35,804 nt of DNA from Geobacteraceae bacterium (GTDB lineage: Bacteria; Desulfobacterota; Desulfuromonadia; Geobacterales; Geobacteraceae). Position numbers and translations under genes: made by a program. The notes under the pieces were generated by a model, which was not told the DNA's origin, did not search any database, and saw nothing but the letters and a program-made list of their open reading frames with translations. Positions 1 to 8,057 of this stretch are shown in pieces; within the stretch, counting starts at the first letter, position 1; every line of letters begins with the position of its first letter. The stretch is taken from positions 1 through 35,804 of the forward strand of contig JAQUHN010000019.1 of the NCBI GenBank assembly GCA_028683555.1, in the 5' to 3' direction.

Positions 1-1014
1 GCCTATGCGGTGGGCGCCGACCAGGGCTACATATACGTGCGCGCCGAATATCCGCTGGCTGCGGAACGGCTTGCCAAGGCCATCAAGCAGGCGGAGCAGG
101 CGGAGATCCTCGGTAACCGCATCTTCGGCAGCAGTTTCAACTTCCGAGTCGACATCCGCCTTGGGGCCGGCGCGTTCGTCTGCGGCGAGGAGACCGGACT
201 GCTCACCTCGATCATGGGCCGCCGCGGCCAGCCCTATCCCCGCCCGCCATTCCCGGCCAACAGCGGCCTGTGGGGCTGCCCGACCCTGATCAACAACGTG
301 GAGACCTACGGCAATATTGCGCCGATCATCAACCGGGGCGGCGACTGGTATGCCGGTATCGGCACGGAAAAGAGCAAGGGGACCAAGATTTTCGCCCTGG
401 CCGGCGAGATCAGCAACACCGGCCTGATCGAAGTGCCGATGGGCATTACGCTGCGCGAGGTGGTGTACGAAATCGGCGGCGGCATCCCCGGCGGCAGGGG
501 CTTCAAGGCGGCGCAGACCGGCGGACCGAGCGGCGGCTGCATCCCGGCAGAGTACCTGGATACGCCGATCGACTACGAGAACCTGGCAGCGCTCGGCTCC
601 ATCATGGGGTCCGGCGGCCTGGTGATCATGAACGACCGGAGCTGCATGGTGGACGTGGCGCGGTTTTTCATGGACTTCTGTCGCGACGAGAGCTGCGGCA
701 AGTGCATTCCCTGCCGGGTCGGTACGTCACAGATGCTCCGGATGCTGGAAAAAATATGTAACGGCAGTGCCGTGATGGAGGACCTGGACAAGCTCCGGGA
801 ACTGGCCGAGATGGTGCAGGATACCAGCCTCTGCGGGCTCGGCTTCACCTCACCCAACCCGACTCTCAGTACGCTGCGGTATTTCCGGGAGGAATACGAG
901 GCCCATATCCGTGACCGGAAGTGCCCGGTCGGGGTCTGCGTGATGACCGAGGTGCCGTTGCGGGAGCTGGTCACCGAGCTGCCGCGCCGCATCCGGGAAG
1001 AGGCGAAATCGTAA
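1..1014 (+). CDS. hoxF: NAD-reducing hydrogenase diaphorase subunit HoxF (5' end cut off by window)
   Basis: This is the C-terminal 337 residues of a NuoF/HoxF-family flavoprotein, which passes electrons between NAD(H), FMN and Fe-S clusters in the diaphorase half of a soluble NAD-linked hydrogenase. The frame is open to base 1, so the true start lies upstream. The FMN-site segment [13 protein letters not shown] is visible near the start of the fragment. The 4Fe-4S ligands are in [12 protein letters not shown], with the fourth Cys in SLCGLG. A C-terminal CPVGVC follows, as in HndC/HoxF-like proteins. The gene is followed after 25 bp by hoxU, hoxY and hoxH, which separates it from a complex I nuoF. 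The family call is firm; whether HoxE and an N-terminal thioredoxin-like domain are present cannot be seen. Confidence 0.9.
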   Translation, partial: AYAVGADQGYIYVRAEYPLAAERLAKAIKQAEQAEILGNRIFGSSFNFRVDIRLGAGAFVCGEETGLLTSIMGRRGQPYPRPPFPANSGLWGCPTLINNVETYGNIAPIINRGGDWYAGIGTEKSKGTKIFALAGEISNTGLIEVPMGITLREVVYEIGGGIPGGRGFKAAQTGGPSGGCIPAEYLDTPIDYENLAALGSIMGSGGLVIMNDRSCMVDVARFFMDFCRDESCGKCIPCRVGTSQMLRMLEKICNGSAVMEDLDKLRELAEMVQDTSLCGLGFTSPNPTLSTLRYFREEYEAHIRDRKCPVGVCVMTEVPLRELVTELPRRIREEAKS

Positions 1015-1039
1015 CAGTCAGGCGAGGGGAGGAAAACCC

Positions 1040-1762
1040 ATGTCAGTTATTACCTTGACCATAAACGGCATCGAGGGAAGCGCTCCCGTTGGCGCAACGC
1101 TGCTGGAGGCCTGTCGTCAGAACGGCGTCGAACTGCCCACCCTCTGTCACCTGGAGGGGTTGACACCGGTCGGCGCCTGCCGGCTCTGTCTGGTGCAGGT
1201 GGAAGGAGCGCGACGGTTGCTGCCGGCCTGCGTTACCGAGGCCCAGGAGGGAATGGTGGTGCTGACCCATACCGAAAAACTGGTGAAGTACCGCAAGATG
1301 ACACTCGAACTGCTCCTTTCGGAGCGGAATCACATCTGCTCGGTGTGTGTCGCCAATGGCGCCTGCGAGTTGCGGGCGTTGTGCGCGGAACTCGGCGTGG
1401 ATCATACCCGCTTTGAATACCGCTGTCCCGACCTGCCGCCTCTCGACACCAGTCACGAAAGGAACGGACTGGATCACAATCGATGCATCAGCTGTACCCG
1501 CTGCATCAGGGCCTGCGATCAGATCGAAGGGGCACACACCCTTGACATGGAGGGGCGCGGCATCGAAAGCCGGATCATCATCGATATGCATCAGAAATGG
1601 GTCACGAGCGAAACCTGCACCAAGTGCGGCAAATGCGTCAATGTCTGCCCGACCGGCACCCTTTTCTGGAAGGGGTCGACGGTGGCCGAGATGCAGAAGG
1701 AAGTGGGGTTCCTCCAGTGGATCAAGGGCGGCCGGGAGAAGAAATCGTGGAGTTACCTATGA
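1040..1762 (+). CDS. hoxU: Hydrogenase diaphorase Fe-S subunit HoxU
   Basis: This 240-residue NuoG-N-like subunit carries electrons between HoxF and the hydrogenase dimer. Ligands are visible in order: a 2Fe-2S ferredoxin domain (Cys36, 47, 50, 64), the His-Cys 4Fe-4S site (His98, Cys100, 103, 109), then two ferredoxin-type 4Fe-4S motifs (Cys149/152/155/159 and Cys193/196/199/203). The length matches HoxU and is far shorter than NuoG. The ATG has a strong GAGGGGAGGA Shine-Dalgarno sequence about 7 bp upstream. The stop overlaps the hoxY start as ATGA, so the two are probably translationally coupled. Confidence 0.93.
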   Translation: MSVITLTINGIEGSAPVGATLLEACRQNGVELPTLCHLEGLTPVGACRLCLVQVEGARRLLPACVTEAQEGMVVLTHTEKLVKYRKMTLELLLSERNHICSVCVANGACELRALCAELGVDHTRFEYRCPDLPPLDTSHERNGLDHNRCISCTRCIRACDQIEGAHTLDMEGRGIESRIIIDMHQKWVTSETCTKCGKCVNVCPTGTLFWKGSTVAEMQKEVGFLQWIKGGREKKSWSYL

Positions 1763-2301
1763 CAAGCAAGACGAGAGTTGCGACGGTCTGGTTGGGTGGC
1801 TGTTCCGGTTGCCATATGAGTTTTCTCGATATCGACGAGAAACTGATCGATCTGGCGGATCGGATCGAACTGGTGTACAGCCCGATTGCCGATGTGAAGG
1901 AATATCCCGAGGATGTGGACGTGGTGTTGGTGGAGGGAGCGTTGTGCAATACCGAGAACCTGGAACTGCTGTTGAAAGTTCGGGACCGGTCCAGGGTTCT
2001 GGTCAGTTTCGGTGATTGCGCCGTTACCGGCAATACCTCCCAATTGCGCAACCTGCTGAAAATCGACGATGTGCTGACCCAGGTCTACCAGGCGGGGCCG
2101 GGCAGCATCCCCAAAGGTCCGGAAGCTCTGGAGGTCCTGCCGGTGTTGCTGCCCAAGGTGTACCCGCTGCACGCCGCCGTTCCGGTGGATTTCTATCTGC
2201 CGGGCTGTCCTCCCGACCCCGACCGCATTCTTCGGGCGGTTACTGCGCTGCTGGCGGGCGAGAAGCCGGAGTTGCCGGCCGAGTCCATTACGTTCGGCTA
2301 A
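1759..2301 (+). CDS. hoxY: [NiFe] hydrogenase small subunit HoxY
   Basis: This is the small subunit (180 aa) of a group 3 cytoplasmic NAD-linked [NiFe] hydrogenase. It should hold the single proximal 4Fe-4S cluster next to the active site of HoxH. Cluster ligands are visible in [10 protein letters not shown] near the N-terminus, in [10 protein letters not shown] near residue 85, and in LPGCPPDPD near the C-terminus. There is no Tat signal, which fits a cytoplasmic enzyme. The frame is open further upstream, but the ATG at 1759 was chosen because it begins the family consensus and overlaps the hoxU stop by 4 bases. It is followed by hoxH after 23 bp. Confidence 0.93.
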   Translation: MTSKTRVATVWLGGCSGCHMSFLDIDEKLIDLADRIELVYSPIADVKEYPEDVDVVLVEGALCNTENLELLLKVRDRSRVLVSFGDCAVTGNTSQLRNLLKIDDVLTQVYQAGPGSIPKGPEALEVLPVLLPKVYPLHAAVPVDFYLPGCPPDPDRILRAVTALLAGEKPELPAESITFG

Positions 2302-2324
2302 AAGATCTGAAGGAGTGTCTATCC

Positions 2325-3764
2325 ATGGCTAGAACAGTGCGTATTGAACCGGTCACCAGGATCGAGGGGCATGCGAAGGTTTCCATTTACCTGGATGATG
2401 CCGGTGAGGTCAGCGAGGCCAGGATGCATGTGGTGGAGTTCCGTGCCTTCGAGAAATTCTGCATCGGTCGGCCCTTTTACGAGATGCCCGGCATTACCAA
2501 CCGGATCTGCGGCATTTGTCCCACCAGCCATGCGCTGGCTTCGGTAAAGGCCGGCGATGCCATCATGGGGGTTGCGATTCCTCCGGTAGCGGAAAAATTG
2601 CGCAGAATTTTCAACTGGGCCCAGTATGTCCAGAGCCATGCGCTGAGTTTTTTTCACCTCAGTGCCCCGGACCTGCTGCTCGGTTTCGATCATGACCCTG
2701 CGACCCGTAATGTCATGGGGCTGATCCAGAAGTATCCCGATGTGGCCCGCAAAGGGGTTCGGTTGCGCGGCATCGGCCAGGAGATCCTCCGGATTCTCGC
2801 CGACAAGAGCATTCATCAGGCCTGGGCGGTTCCCGGCGGCGTCCGGCATCCGCTGACCGCCGAAAAGCGTGATGCCATCACAGCCCTGTTGCCGGAGGCT
2901 TTTGCCTCCATCGGTCTGGCTCTCGAGCTGTTGAAAAAGTGTTTTGCCCAGTTTGCCGCCGATGTCGAAATCTATGATTTCCCTTCCCTGTTCGCCGGCC
3001 TGGTGACTGCCGAGGGAGGTCTGGAACAGTATAACGGCCTGCTCCGTTTCTGTGCCAGTGACGGAACGCCGGTGGAGCCCGGTATTGTCAACGAACGCTA
3101 TCGCGATTATATCGACGAGGCCTCGGAAAACTGGAGCTACCTGAAGTTTCCCTATTTCAAGGCCCATGGCCCCTATAATCGTGCCGAGTACGCAGGCATG
3201 TACCGGGTGGGACCGCTGGGGCGGCTGAATGTCTGTGACTTCGCCGGCACGCCGAAAGCCGACCAGGAGCTGGCGGAATTCCGCCGTCTCGGCAACGGTC
3301 GGACTGTTACCAGCAGTTTCCATTACCACTATGCCCGCCTGATCGAGATCCTGTTCTCGCTGGAGAAGATCGAGCAGACCCTGCGCGAAGAGGACATCCT
3401 CGATGATTGGGTCCGGGCCGAGGCGGGTGTCAACCGGCTGCACGGGGTGGGAATGGTCGAGGCTCCCCGCGGCACGCTGATCCATGACTACAGGGTCGAT
3501 CGCAATGGCCTCATCACCGACGTCAATCTGATTGTTTCCACCGGCCACAACAACCTGGCCATGAACCGCACCATAACGAATATTGCCCGGAAATACGTGC
3601 ACGGCGATGTCCTGACCGAAGGCATGCTCAACCGGGTGGAGCACGGCATCCGGGTCTATGATCCGTGCCTCAGCTGTTCCACCCACGCGCTCGGCAGGAT
3701 GCCGCTGGCGATCCGGCTCATTTCCGCTGACGGGCGTGTGCTGCATGAATTGTCCCGCAATTGA
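2325..3764 (+). CDS. hoxH: [NiFe] hydrogenase large subunit HoxH
   Basis: This is the catalytic subunit (479 aa as translated) carrying the NiFe centre. The N-terminal ligand motif [10 protein letters not shown] gives Cys62 and Cys65. The C-terminal motif DPCLSCSTH gives Cys448 and Cys451. About 25 residues follow His454; in this family they are removed by a dedicated endopeptidase once Ni is inserted, and hoxW downstream is the obvious candidate. The start was chosen at the ATG before [15 protein letters not shown], the usual large-subunit opening, with TGAAGGAG about 10 bp upstream. The frame is open further upstream, but that part is antisense or out-of-frame shadow over hoxY. Confidence 0.95.
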   Translation: MARTVRIEPVTRIEGHAKVSIYLDDAGEVSEARMHVVEFRAFEKFCIGRPFYEMPGITNRICGICPTSHALASVKAGDAIMGVAIPPVAEKLRRIFNWAQYVQSHALSFFHLSAPDLLLGFDHDPATRNVMGLIQKYPDVARKGVRLRGIGQEILRILADKSIHQAWAVPGGVRHPLTAEKRDAITALLPEAFASIGLALELLKKCFAQFAADVEIYDFPSLFAGLVTAEGGLEQYNGLLRFCASDGTPVEPGIVNERYRDYIDEASENWSYLKFPYFKAHGPYNRAEYAGMYRVGPLGRLNVCDFAGTPKADQELAEFRRLGNGRTVTSSFHYHYARLIEILFSLEKIEQTLREEDILDDWVRAEAGVNRLHGVGMVEAPRGTLIHDYRVDRNGLITDVNLIVSTGHNNLAMNRTITNIARKYVHGDVLTEGMLNRVEHGIRVYDPCLSCSTHALGRMPLAIRLISADGRVLHELSRN

Positions 3765-3847
3765 AGGCAAAACCGGCCTCCCTGCAGCGAGCGGGGACGT
3801 GTCTTGTCCGTACCGTAGGTGCGGTAATTTCCCTCTGAAGGTTAGGT

Positions 3848-4306
3848 ATGATTGTGCTGATCGGTTATGGAAATCCGCTACGGCGGGATGACGGTGTCGG
3901 CCCGGTTCTCGCCAGGATGATCGGCACCCGGTGCAGGCCAGGTGATCTGCGGGTGCTTACCCCGCACCAGTTGGTGCCGGAACTGGCCGAGGGCCTGGCG
4001 GAAAAGGATGTTACGGCGGTGCTGTTTCTGGATGCCAGGGTGAACGATGATGAAGGCGGCGCAAAGGTGACGGTTCATCCGGTGAGCGGTGCCGCGCCGT
4101 CGCCAGCATTCGGCCACCATTTTTCGCCAGCCGAGCTGCTGCTGTATGCCGAGCTGCTGCGTGGCTCCCCGCTTCCTGCCTGGCAGGTTTCTGTCCCCGG
4201 CGATGATTTCGGTTTCGGCGAGGGGTTGAGCTGTCGGACCGAAAAATCTCTCGCTGCTGCCTGTGATATGCTGGAAAATTTCCTCATATTCTTGTCCCGG
4301 CAGTGA
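3848..4306 (+). CDS. hoxW: Hydrogenase maturation endopeptidase HoxW
   Basis: This 152-aa HycI/HoxW-type protease should cleave the C-terminal peptide of HoxH after nickel insertion. It opens with the family signature IGYGNPLRRDDGVGP. It has an Asp in FLDAR near residue 62 and a His pair (GHHFSPAEL) near residue 90, which correspond to the Ni-sensing Asp and His ligands of this family. It lies 83 bp after hoxH in the same direction, so it is most likely the last gene of the operon. I see no clear rho-independent terminator directly after it. Confidence 0.88.
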   Translation: MIVLIGYGNPLRRDDGVGPVLARMIGTRCRPGDLRVLTPHQLVPELAEGLAEKDVTAVLFLDARVNDDEGGAKVTVHPVSGAAPSPAFGHHFSPAELLLYAELLRGSPLPAWQVSVPGDDFGFGEGLSCRTEKSLAAACDMLENFLIFLSRQ

Positions 4307-4718
4307 CTGCTCCGTTTCGCACCGTTTCCGTCCACGTCCCTTCGGCTCATCCCGCTCCGCGATACCTCGTTGCCAGCTACTTTTGTTCTTTGTTTGGCAA
4401 AAATAAATATTTTTATTTATAATAAAAAACTTACAAATGACGAATTTTTTTTGCCGGGAAAACGATCTTGTTTTTGCCTGTTAATTTGCGTATTTATCTT
4501 TTAGTTCGGGTACTTGCCGGTATTTTATCGCTTCCTGGCAGGTGTTGGTGTGCAACAAAATATGTTGAATTCGAGCAAACACTATTGTATAAATTGGTGA
4601 TCATTTTTGTCTTTGCCTCATTAAGCGCCAGCGTCGTCGTTCCAGGCATATCTGATCACCTGAACCACTTCATAGCATTCATACCCAGACTAATTACATA
4701 AAGAGGGAGGAAGTTTAA
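4307..4718 (+). other. Intergenic region between hoxW and ackA
   Basis: This 412-bp gap moves from GC-rich sequence into a strongly AT-rich tract (about 4390-4450) and holds the likely ackA promoter at 4565-4593. A 77-codon open frame at 4468-4701 has no convincing ribosome site and no recognisable sequence, so it is not called as a gene. No strong hairpin terminator for the hox operon is visible. Confidence 0.6.
4565..4593 (+). promoter_or_regulatory. Probable sigma-70 promoter of ackA
   Basis: TTGAAT and TATAAA are separated by exactly 17 bp. Transcription would start near 4600, giving a leader of about 118 nt. This is a sequence match only. Confidence 0.55.
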
Positions 4719-5978
4719 ATGGATATTCTCGCCATTAACTGTGGCAGTTCGTCTGTCAAGTACCAGCTTTACAGCTGGGATCGCAAAGAGCTTATTGCAA
4801 AGGGTGTCGTTGAGAGGGTTGTTGTCGGAGGGTCCTTCATTCAGCAGGAGGTTCCGGGCCGTCAGAAGTACAAGTTAGAGCATGAGTGCCCGAATCATAC
4901 TGTTGCAATGGACCTGATCATCAAGACCCTGACGGATCCGGAGAATGGTGTCATCAACGATATCAGGGAAATCTCGGCGGTCGGCCATCGCGTGGTGCAT
5001 GGCGGGGAGCAGTTTACCCAGTCGGTGATGATCGATGAAGAAGTGCTCAACGCGGTAAAGACTTTTCAGCACCTTGCCCCGCTGCACAATCCGCCCAACA
5101 TTGCCGGTATCGAGGCAATGTTGGCAGTTCTTCCCGGTGTTCCCAACGTCGCCATTTTCGACACGGCGTTCCACCAGACCATGCCTGAGTACGCTTACAT
5201 CTATCCGTTGCCCTACGATTGGTATGTGCGCTACGGTGTCCGTCGCTACGGCTTCCATGGCACCTCTCATCTCTATGTTTCCAAGCGGGCCGCTGTCCTG
5301 CTGGGCAAAAAGCCGAAAGACTGCAACCTCATCACCATGCATATCGGCAACGGCGTTTCCCACACCGCCATCAAGCATGGCGTTTCGGTCGACACCAGCA
5401 TGGGTCTGACCCCGCTGGAAGGCGCGGTGATGGGTACCCGCTGTGGCGACATCGATCCGGCCATCCCCAGCTTCATGATGCAGATCGAGGGTCTTTCCGC
5501 GTCGGAAATCGACAGCATTCTCAACAAGAAGAGCGGTATTCTCGGCATTACCGGTAAGTACACCGACCGCAGGGATGTGACTGCCCATGCCGAAAAGGGC
5601 GACAAGACCTGCAAGCTTGCCATGGACATCGAAGCATATCGTCTGCGCAAGTACATCGGCAGCTACATGGCTGCTCTTGGCAGGCTTGACGCTATCGTCT
5701 TCACTGCCGGCGTCGGCGAGCGTGGCTGGCAGATTCGTGAAATGGCCTGCGAAGGCCTCGAGTATATGGGAATTCACTTCGACAAGGAAAGAAACCGGGC
5801 CGCTGTCAAGGGCGAGGAGTGCCTCATCACCACCGATGATTCTCCGATCAAGGTTTTCGTCATTCCCACCGATGAAGAGCTCGTCTTTACCGAGGATGTT
5901 GCCGCGATTCTCGACGGGACCTATACCGATCACATGAACTTCGAGTATTCGTTCTCCCGGGCTGATTTCGGTAAATAA
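4719..5978 (+). CDS. ackA: Acetate kinase
   Basis: This 419-aa acetokinase catalyses ATP-dependent phosphorylation of acetate and the reverse reaction. With Pta it joins acetate to acetyl-CoA. Visible signatures are INCGSSSVKYQLY at the N-terminus, GHRVVHGG, FDTAFHQTMPEYAYIYPLP, YGFHGTSH, the phosphate-binding segment HIGNGVSH, TRCGDIDPAIP, and FTAGVGERGW, where most family members have GIGEN. I associate that last variant with Geobacter-type enzymes. The start is the ATG preceded by GAGGGAGGAAG. It converges on pta rather than sharing an operon with it, and strong hairpins follow the stop. Confidence 0.97.
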   Translation: MDILAINCGSSSVKYQLYSWDRKELIAKGVVERVVVGGSFIQQEVPGRQKYKLEHECPNHTVAMDLIIKTLTDPENGVINDIREISAVGHRVVHGGEQFTQSVMIDEEVLNAVKTFQHLAPLHNPPNIAGIEAMLAVLPGVPNVAIFDTAFHQTMPEYAYIYPLPYDWYVRYGVRRYGFHGTSHLYVSKRAAVLLGKKPKDCNLITMHIGNGVSHTAIKHGVSVDTSMGLTPLEGAVMGTRCGDIDPAIPSFMMQIEGLSASEIDSILNKKSGILGITGKYTDRRDVTAHAEKGDKTCKLAMDIEAYRLRKYIGSYMAALGRLDAIVFTAGVGERGWQIREMACEGLEYMGIHFDKERNRAAVKGEECLITTDDSPIKVFVIPTDEELVFTEDVAAILDGTYTDHMNFEYSFSRADFGK

Positions 5979-6006
5979 TCACCAGCGGAAGGTTCAGTAA
6001 ATGAAA

Positions 6007-6033
6007 AAAGGCCGGCAAATTTTGCCGGCCTTT
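6007..6033 (+). terminator. Hairpin after ackA
   Basis: A GGCCGGC/GCCGGCC stem is extended by A and T runs (AAA...TTT on each side), 28 bp past the ackA stop. The core GCCGGCAAA is shared with the hairpin at 6740-6771. Confidence 0.8.
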
Positions 6034-6057
6034 CGCCTTTTGTGTTGATAAAACACA

Positions 6058-6096
6058 ATGCCCTACTAATCGATTCAGGTTTAGTAGGGCATTTTT
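6058..6096 (+). terminator. Second terminator after ackA
   Basis: A 12-bp perfect stem (ATGCCCTACTAA pairing with 6081-6092) with an 11-nt loop is followed by a T-rich tract. A smaller inverted repeat (TGTGTT/AACACA, 6041-6057) lies between this and the first terminator. Confidence 0.8.
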
Positions 6097-6288
6097 GTTT
6101 GTGTAATCAGTATGTTGCAATTTGGTGCTCGGGGTTGGGTTGTCTGTAAACGAATTAAAGTCTGGCAAGATATCTTCCCAGCATATATACCGAGCTTGCG
6201 ACTGGCAATATGATCCGTGTTTGCCTCTATGAGCGGCGAGCGTGCCTGGTGTGGTACCACCCCAAAATCATATGTTTATGGACGAACG

Positions 6289-6522
6289 CTACTCAGGTTT
6301 ATTCAAGTACTTTTTCGCAAGTTCTCTTTTTGTTTCTGTATGCGAAAGCTCAAATGACCAGTCAACAAAGTCCTCTAGTTCTTTCGCTAGGTTTTCGGGT
6401 ATCGACTTTGTGCCGACACAGAAGGCTTCCACTTCCGCGATGTCAATTCTGAGCATTTTTGACATACGCAAATTATCGTAGCCGAGCTGTTCACGTAGAT
6501 GGATGAATCGCTTGCTATCCAT
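6289..6522 (-). CDS. Small XRE-like helix-turn-helix regulator
   Basis: This 77-aa protein has residues 8-50 that fit an XRE/Cro-type helix-turn-helix (LREQLGYDNL...SKMLRID...VEAFCVGTKSIPENLAKELE). A charged helical tail follows. The ATG has AAGGAG 8 bp upstream on the minus strand. Directly upstream are two copies of TCAAAC-N4-GTTTGA, the layout expected of an autoregulated repressor. It sits alone between the terminators of ackA and pta, and no toxin or phage partner is visible. The gene is AT-richer than its neighbours, so recent acquisition is possible. The target genes are unknown. Confidence 0.7.
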   Translation of the reverse strand: MDSKRFIHLREQLGYDNLRMSKMLRIDIAEVEAFCVGTKSIPENLAKELEDFVDWSFELSHTETKRELAKKYLNKPE

Positions 6523-6546
6523 TTTTTATCTCCTTGTTAGACAAAA

Positions 6547-6589
6547 TTCAAACATACGTTTGAATCATAAGTATCAAACATTTGTTTGA
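6547..6589 (-). promoter_or_regulatory. Twin operator-like palindromes upstream of the small HTH gene
   Basis: TTCAAAC-ATAC-GTTTGAA (6547-6564) and TCAAAC-ATTT-GTTTGA (6574-6589) are two copies of the same dyad with centres 26 bp apart, about 2.5 helical turns. They lie 25-67 bp upstream of the HTH start codon and would overlap its promoter. Binding by that protein is inference. Confidence 0.7.
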
Positions 6590-6679
6590 ATTGCAATACC
6601 ATGATTCTTAAAGAGCCTCATAGCTGGTTGAAAAACGGTGCAGATACGATTCCGGGCAACTCAACAGGTCGTCATAAGA

Positions 6680-6716
6680 AAACCCTCCTATAAACGTGAG
6701 TTCAATGGGAGGGTTT
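6680..6716. repeat. Inverted repeat, possible terminator
   Basis: AAACCCTCC pairs with GGAGGGTTT across a 19-nt loop. It is symmetric, so it could act on either strand. The following T tract is weak. Confidence 0.45.
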
Positions 6717-6739
6717 AATAAATTACCAACTCATAGGGT

Positions 6740-6771
6740 AAAGGGCCGGCAAAATTTGCCGGCCCTTTTTT
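6740..6771. terminator. Bidirectional terminator between the HTH region and pta
   Basis: The stem AAAGGGCCGGC/GCCGGCCCTTT is extended by AAAA/TTT and followed by six T on the plus strand. It starts 80 bp past the pta stop on the minus strand. Its core closely resembles the ackA hairpin at 6007-6033. Confidence 0.8.
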
Positions 6772-6850
6772 ATGTCCGAGACATGGCAGGTGGAGAATCC
6801 CGGGCTGTGGGCCGCAGGTCTCCACCCATCGTTTGTCAGGTGCAGGCTGC

Positions 6851-7849
6851 TTACTGGGCCTGTACTGCGGTGAATGCCACGACGTTGACGATGTCATCCA
6901 CGGAGCAGCCGCGGGACAGATCGTTAACCGGCTTTGCCAGTCCCTGCAGAATCGGGCCGAATGCCACGGCGCCGCCGATCCTTTCGGTAAGCTTGTAGCC
7001 GATGTTGCCGGAGTCCAGGTCGGGGAAAATGACTACGTTTGCCTTGCCGGCAACCGCGCTGCCGGGCGCCTTCTTTTCGCCAATGCTGGGAATCAGGGCG
7101 GCGTCGGCCTGGAGTTCGCCGTCGATCAGGAGGTCCGGAGCGAGTTGCTTGGCGATTTCGACCGCCTTGGTTACCTTGTCCACATCGGGGTGGGTCGCGC
7201 TGCCTTTGGTGGAGAAAGAGAGCATGGCTACCTTGGCTTCCACATCGAGGAATGCCTTGCAGTTGCCGGCGGTTGCCACGGCGATTTCGGCCAGTGCCTG
7301 TGAGTCCGGGTTGGGGTTCACCGCACAGTCGGCAAAAAAGACAACGCCGTCTTCGCCGAACTTTGCATCCTTGGTGATCATGATAAAGAAGGATGAGACG
7401 GTCTTGATGCCGGCAGCGGTGCCGATTGTCTGGATCGAGGCCCGGAGAACATTGCCGGTGGTGCTGGTTGCGCCTGCCACGCAGCCGCCCGCGTCGCCCA
7501 TCCGCACCATCATGCCTGCATAGTAGAGGTTGTCCTCGGCGGTCAGCAATTTGCGGGCATCTTCCGGAGTGAGACCTTTCTTTTTACGGATCTCAACGAG
7601 ACCGTCCACATAGGAAGCAAGTTTAGCCGAGGTGTTCGGGTCGACAATCTCGACGCCGTCGAGTTTAACGCCCTTGGCTGTCGCGGATTCCTTGACCTTG
7701 TCCGGATTTCCCAACAGCACGACTTTTGCAAGTCCCTGCTCAACAATTTTTTCCGCAGCGTACAGCATTCTCTCGTCGTAGCTTTCCGGGAGAACTACGG
7801 TTTGCAGATTCAGTTTTGCCTTTGCCTTGATTTTGTCAATAAGATGCAT
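6851..7849 (-). CDS. pta: Phosphate acetyltransferase
   Basis: This 332-aa short-form Pta converts acetyl-CoA and phosphate to acetyl phosphate and CoA, the partner reaction of AckA. The C-terminal half carries the family run with PGSAVAGKANVVIFPDLDSG and GNIGYKLTERIGGAVAFGP. The length equals the catalytic domain alone, without the N-terminal DRTGG region of long Pta. The frame is open 21 codons further up, but the ATG before HLIDKIKAKAK was chosen because AGGAGGAGA precedes it by about 6 bp. It is transcribed towards ackA from its own promoter at 7956-7984. Confidence 0.95.
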   Translation of the reverse strand: MHLIDKIKAKAKLNLQTVVLPESYDERMLYAAEKIVEQGLAKVVLLGNPDKVKESATAKGVKLDGVEIVDPNTSAKLASYVDGLVEIRKKKGLTPEDARKLLTAEDNLYYAGMMVRMGDAGGCVAGATSTTGNVLRASIQTIGTAAGIKTVSSFFIMITKDAKFGEDGVVFFADCAVNPNPDSQALAEIAVATAGNCKAFLDVEAKVAMLSFSTKGSATHPDVDKVTKAVEIAKQLAPDLLIDGELQADAALIPSIGEKKAPGSAVAGKANVVIFPDLDSGNIGYKLTERIGGAVAFGPILQGLAKPVNDLSRGCSVDDIVNVVAFTAVQAQ

Positions 7850-7955
7850 TGTGTCTCCTCCTGACTGGTAAAATGACATGCCCCTGCCCGGGATAAGATA
7901 CCGGGAACACACAGAAAATCTCCTTGCCGCGGAGGCAAGAAGATTAAACTTTCTA

Positions 7956-7984
7956 CTTATACTATGTACTCAGGGAGGGGTCAA
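7956..7984 (-). promoter_or_regulatory. Probable sigma-70 promoter of pta
   Basis: On the minus strand TTGACC and TATAAG are separated by 17 bp, about 107 bp upstream of the start codon. The leader contains a short hairpin, CTTGCC-TCCGC-GGCAAG (7922-7939). Confidence 0.65.
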
Positions 7985-8057
7985 TAAAAAACCCTGGTGC
8001 TGGAGTGGTCAGGTGATGGTGTTTGCCGACGCGTTACATCCAGGTGGCGGTTTTGGC

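Noticed and set aside
2319-3770. 483-codon minus-strand open frame opposite hoxH
   Set aside because: Antisense shadow; the plus frame carries both nickel-ligand motifs.
4540-4560. Sigma-54 promoter upstream of ackA (TGGCAGG)
   Set aside because: The TGC downstream is three bases too far from the GG for a -24/-12 promoter.
4468-4701. 77-codon open frame upstream of ackA
   Set aside because: It lies over the ackA promoter and leader, has no ribosome site, and its sequence matches nothing I recognise.
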